Positions 60,933 to 64,000 of a stretch of 64,000 nucleotides of DNA are shown here, piece after piece. The notes under the pieces are model-generated. The model was not told the DNA's origin, did no database searches, and worked only from the letters and a program-made list of their open reading frames with translations. Each line of letters starts with the position of its first letter. Positions within the stretch are counted from its first letter, which is position 1. The position numbers and the translations under genes were made by a program. Origin of the DNA: Spirosoma taeanense (GTDB lineage Bacteria > Bacteroidota > Bacteroidia > Cytophagales > Spirosomataceae); the NCBI RefSeq assembly GCF_013127955.1, contig NZ_CP053435.1:4278001-4342000 (forward strand), read 5' to 3'.

Positions 60933-63900
60933 GTGACTGATAACCAGAAACCCACCAATAAAGAATTGACAGCGGCCGGAAAGCGTTTTGTGCATGGAGC
61001 TGACGTATCGCCAGCGTGTTTGTGGGAGTGGGATCTGCGCACTAATCAGATCTGGCAAAGCGAGCGGTTCCGGCAGGTATTTGGCCAGCCAACCAGTAAA
61101 GATAGCCCAGAGGCCGCTGCCTGGCATGACCGTATTCACCCCGACGACAAAGAATCGGTGACCAGGCACCTGCTTCACGTGGTTGAGCAGGGGGGCGAAT
61201 GGGCCGCTGAGTACCGGTTCAGGCGCGTCGACGGCTCGTATGCACACGTATATGGCCAGGGGTATACTATGCCTGATACGGGCAAAGCCACCCGTATGAC
61301 CGGTTACCTGACAGAGGTTTCCGGGCGGGTTCAGCCGCAACCAGCCGCCCCCGGCAGCGATCAGGACTGGGCAATGGCTCTGGAGTCGGCCGGGACAGTT
61401 CAGGCTATACCCGCAGAGCGACGACACAGCCAGACACTTCGGGAGATTGAAAAACACCTGCCCACGGCCTTTGACAATGCCGTAGTAGGCATTGTGGTAA
61501 CAACAACGGGCGGGAAGTTTATCCAGATCAACCAGGCTTTTGGCTACATGATTGGCTATAGCCCGGAAGAGCTCGTAAACGGCTCCTTTTCGCAGGTCAT
61601 CCATCCAGACGATCAGGACCGCTACCAGAAGCAGCTAACGGAACTCATGACCGGCGGTTTAACCTCGCTGGTTACGCAGATTCGCTGTCTGCACAGGGCA
61701 GGTTCTGTGGTGTGGATCAGTCTCCATACAACCCGTATCCATACGGAGCCCGATCGGGAGCAGCGCGTATTTTCAATCGTGCAGGATGTTACCCAGGACG
61801 TCGCCACGCGCGACGCCCAGCAGAAAATGCTGACCCTGGTTGATAACAGCGTTGAGTTAATGTCGGTCCTGGAGATGGACGGCAAAAACTCGTATATCAA
61901 CAAGGCGGGATTAGCCATGCTCGGCTTCGACAGCGAACAACAGATGCGCGACACGCCCATTGAGCAGCTTCACGCTCCCGAGCATTTCCTCTTCGTTGAA
62001 CAGCAGGTGCTCCCCTCGGTTATGAGTACGGGGCGCTGGTCGGGCGAGATGCTGGTTCGACACCTGAAAACCGGCGAAATTTTCCCTGTTTTTAACAACA
62101 CCATCCGGATTGACGATCCTTATACCGGGCATCCCCTGGCCATAGGGGCCGTCATGCGGGATATGCGGCCGGAAATGGCGGCCCAGCAGGCGCTGGTGGA
62201 AAGCGAAGCGCGGTTTCGGAACATGATCATGCAGTCTCCGCTGGCTATTGGTTTGCTGCGGGGCGAAAACCTGGTAATCGAATCGGCCAACGAACTTATC
62301 CTGAGCCTTTGGGGTAAGACGGACACCATCATTGGCCAGTCGTTGCTGACGGCCTTACCCGAGATTCAGGGGCAGGGGTTCGTTGAGCTGCTGGAAAGCG
62401 TTTATCAGACCGGGCAGCCGTATTACGGTTATGAAACGCTCGCCCGGCTGCACCGCAATGGCCAGCTCGAAGACGCCTATTTCAATTTTGTTTACGCACC
62501 TGTCCGCGAGAACGAGGGCGCAATCAACGGGGTTATGGTCGTTGCGACCGAAGTTACGGCGCAGGTACAGGCAAAAAAAGAGCTGGAAGAGAGCGAGAAG
62601 CGGTTTCGCAACCTCGTGCTGGATGCGCCCATGGCAACGGCCGTCTACACTGGCCGCGATATGGTGATCCAGCTGGCTAACGATGCCATGCTGAAGCTAT
62701 GGGGCAAAGGCGCTTCCGTGATCGGCAAAAAGCTGCGCGATGCTCTGCCGGAACTGGACGGACAGCCCTTTTATGACTTACTGAATACAGTCTATACCAC
62801 CGGTGTAGCCTACCAGGGCACCGAAGACCGGGCCGACCTGGTTGTTGACGGTAAGCTGCAAACTTTTTATTTCAACTTTACCTATAAGCCCCTGCGGGAC
62901 GCCGAGGGGCATGTGTACGCCATCCTGAATATGGCAGTCGACATTACGTACCAGGTGACGGCCAAGCAGCAGTTTCAAGAAGCCCAGGAAAGCCTCCGCG
63001 AAGCAGTCGACCTGGCCGAACTGGCCCCCTGGACAACGAACCTGCTTACCGGCGAGATGATCTGCTCGGAGCGCGTCAACAACTGGCTCGGAGTTTCGGA
63101 GCGCATCACCCCCGAAATCGTTGGCCGCTGCATTCATGAGAAAGACCAGGCGCGCGTCAATCGTATTGCTCAGGCAGCCATGAACCCCAGTTCAGGCGGA
63201 AAGATGGAGCTGGAATACACGGTTGTTCATCAGCAGACGCAGGAGGAACGTATTCTGCGTACGCAGGCGCGGGTCCTGTTCACTGAACAGGGCCTTCCTT
63301 ACCTGATTCGGGGCACCTCGCAGGATATCACGGCTCACCGGATCACCGAGCAGGCACTGGAAAAGCAGGTTCAGCTCCGAACCGAAGAACTTATCAAATC
63401 CAACAGCCAGCTGAAGCAGTCGAACCAGGAGCTGGAACGGTATGCCTACGTAGCGAGCCACGACCTGCAGGAGCCCCTCCGCAAGATTCAGATGTATTCC
63501 AGCCTGATCCGCGAGCGCTACCTTCAGGATATCAGCTCCGAAGGACGTAATCACCTGATCAAGATCGAGGAGTCGGCCAACCGAATGTCGGTGCTGATCA
63601 AGAATATCCTGGATTTTTCCCGCATCAATCACGAATCCGGGTTCCTCAATCATGTTGACCTCCATGAGGTTGTTGAGGATGTTGTGCGGGATTTTGACCT
63701 TCTGCTTACGCAGAAAAACGGGCGGGTTGACGTTGGCGAGTTATGCGCTATACCGGCTATTCCGCTTCAGATGACCCAGCTCTTTTATAATCTGATTGCT
63801 AACTCACTCAAATTTACCCAGGAGGGTGTACCGCCGGTAATCACCATTGCCAGTCAGGTATTGACTGCGCAGGAACTGCGGGCGCACGAAAAACTAAACC

Positions 63901-64000
63901 CCCGGATTCCTTACTGCAAACTCTCTGTTTCGGATAACGGGATTGGATTTAACCCGGCATTCGTTGACAAGATTTTCGGTCTCTTCCAACGGCTTCATCA
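60933..64000 (+). CDS. Multi-PAS histidine kinase, C-terminus cut by window edge
   Basis: The frame runs from a GTG at 60933 (an in-frame TAA lies at 60924; there is no earlier start) past position 64000, giving at least 1022 codons. About six PAS/PAC modules are visible: CLWEWDLRTNQIWQSERFRQ opens the first, followed by RIHPDDKESV; another contains GGKFIQINQAFGYMIGYSPE, and later ones begin SEARFRNMIMQSPLAIGLL and SEKRFRNLVLDAPMATAVY, the latter two near-duplicates. HisKA has H843 in YVASHDLQEPLRKI. HATPase_c shows LFYNLIANSLKFT and SDNGIGFNPAFVDKIFGLFQ, and its end is missing. It is an orphan kinase divergent from the one upstream. A TTG a few codons later is an alternative start. Confidence 0.88.
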   Translation, partial: MTDNQKPTNKELTAAGKRFVHGADVSPACLWEWDLRTNQIWQSERFRQVFGQPTSKDSPEAAAWHDRIHPDDKESVTRHLLHVVEQGGEWAAEYRFRRVDGSYAHVYGQGYTMPDTGKATRMTGYLTEVSGRVQPQPAAPGSDQDWAMALESAGTVQAIPAERRHSQTLREIEKHLPTAFDNAVVGIVVTTTGGKFIQINQAFGYMIGYSPEELVNGSFSQVIHPDDQDRYQKQLTELMTGGLTSLVTQIRCLHRAGSVVWISLHTTRIHTEPDREQRVFSIVQDVTQDVATRDAQQKMLTLVDNSVELMSVLEMDGKNSYINKAGLAMLGFDSEQQMRDTPIEQLHAPEHFLFVEQQVLPSVMSTGRWSGEMLVRHLKTGEIFPVFNNTIRIDDPYTGHPLAIGAVMRDMRPEMAAQQALVESEARFRNMIMQSPLAIGLLRGENLVIESANELILSLWGKTDTIIGQSLLTALPEIQGQGFVELLESVYQTGQPYYGYETLARLHRNGQLEDAYFNFVYAPVRENEGAINGVMVVATEVTAQVQAKKELEESEKRFRNLVLDAPMATAVYTGRDMVIQLANDAMLKLWGKGASVIGKKLRDALPELDGQPFYDLLNTVYTTGVAYQGTEDRADLVVDGKLQTFYFNFTYKPLRDAEGHVYAILNMAVDITYQVTAKQQFQEAQESLREAVDLAELAPWTTNLLTGEMICSERVNNWLGVSERITPEIVGRCIHEKDQARVNRIAQAAMNPSSGGKMELEYTVVHQQTQEERILRTQARVLFTEQGLPYLIRGTSQDITAHRITEQALEKQVQLRTEELIKSNSQLKQSNQELERYAYVASHDLQEPLRKIQMYSSLIRERYLQDISSEGRNHLIKIEESANRMSVLIKNILDFSRINHESGFLNHVDLHEVVEDVVRDFDLLLTQKNGRVDVGELCAIPAIPLQMTQLFYNLIANSLKFTQEGVPPVITIASQVLTAQELRAHEKLNPRIPYCKLSVSDNGIGFNPAFVDKIFGLFQRLH

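Noticed and set aside
1..64000. CRISPR array, transposase, prophage or toxin-antitoxin module
   Set aside because: I looked for regular direct repeats, integrase or transposase motifs and small paired ORFs with such signatures and found none that could be supported.

Overview
The window looks like a chromosomal segment of a Gram-negative Bacteroidota, most likely order Cytophagales near Spirosoma and relatives. This is inferred from gene families, not from a database search. The pointers are a SusC/RagA-type receptor start, a type IX secretion (T9SS) C-terminal sorting domain, the Bacteroidota LpxC-FabZ fusion, a lipoprotein TamA homologue (TamL) behind TamB, many PAS histidine kinases with the SHDLQEPLRK H-box, and Bacteroidota -7 boxes (TAnnTTTG). 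I saw no transposase, integrase, prophage or CRISPR array.

Layout. 1-140: start of an outer-membrane receptor gene leaving on the left. 0.6-10.8 kb: secreted M28 peptidase, an OmpR-type two-component pair and an RND efflux operon (small membrane protein, adaptor, pump, outer-membrane factor) closed by a good terminator. 11-17.8 kb: PAS kinase, acidic protein, T9SS-exported FG-GAP protein, murF, SGNH hydrolase, GNAT. 18-25 kb: ahcY, an unknown secreted protein, M1 peptidase, a 5'-nucleotidase split over two overlapping genes, purQ. 25-32 kb (minus strand): ArsR regulator with an Old Yellow Enzyme gene and a perfect palindrome between them, two glycosyltransferases, nuoN, terC. 32-40 kb: tamB-tamL. 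40-47.5 kb: tesA diverging from ybbA-ybbP (as in E. coli), SDR, CehA/McbA-type hydrolase, TPMT-like methyltransferase. 47.5-53 kb (minus): lipid A block lpxD, lpxC-fabZ, lpxA with an HD phosphohydrolase upstream and a lone ABC ATPase downstream. 54-57.8 kb (minus): TonB-dependent siderophore receptor and PepSY membrane protein. 58-64 kb: two divergent multi-PAS histidine kinases, the second cut by the window edge.

The most striking item is at 53103-53935: a tRNA with anticodon CAT (probably elongator tRNA-Met) interrupted immediately 3' of the anticodon by a group I intron of about 756 nt. The P, Q, R and S core elements, a GAAA-capped P9 and an internal guide matching the ligated exon junction (with the expected G-U at the 5' splice site) can all be read directly. 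The intron carries an HNH homing-endonuclease frame broken by one in-frame TAG, where HNH relatives commonly have tryptophan. It therefore looks like a self-splicing element whose endonuclease is recently inactivated or read through.

Functional themes are envelope biogenesis (lipid A, TamB/TamL, MurF, YbbAP), efflux and iron uptake, and sensory kinases. Most genes are ordinary housekeeping or accessory functions. Start codons were moved inward where a signal peptide, lipobox or family N-terminus demanded it.
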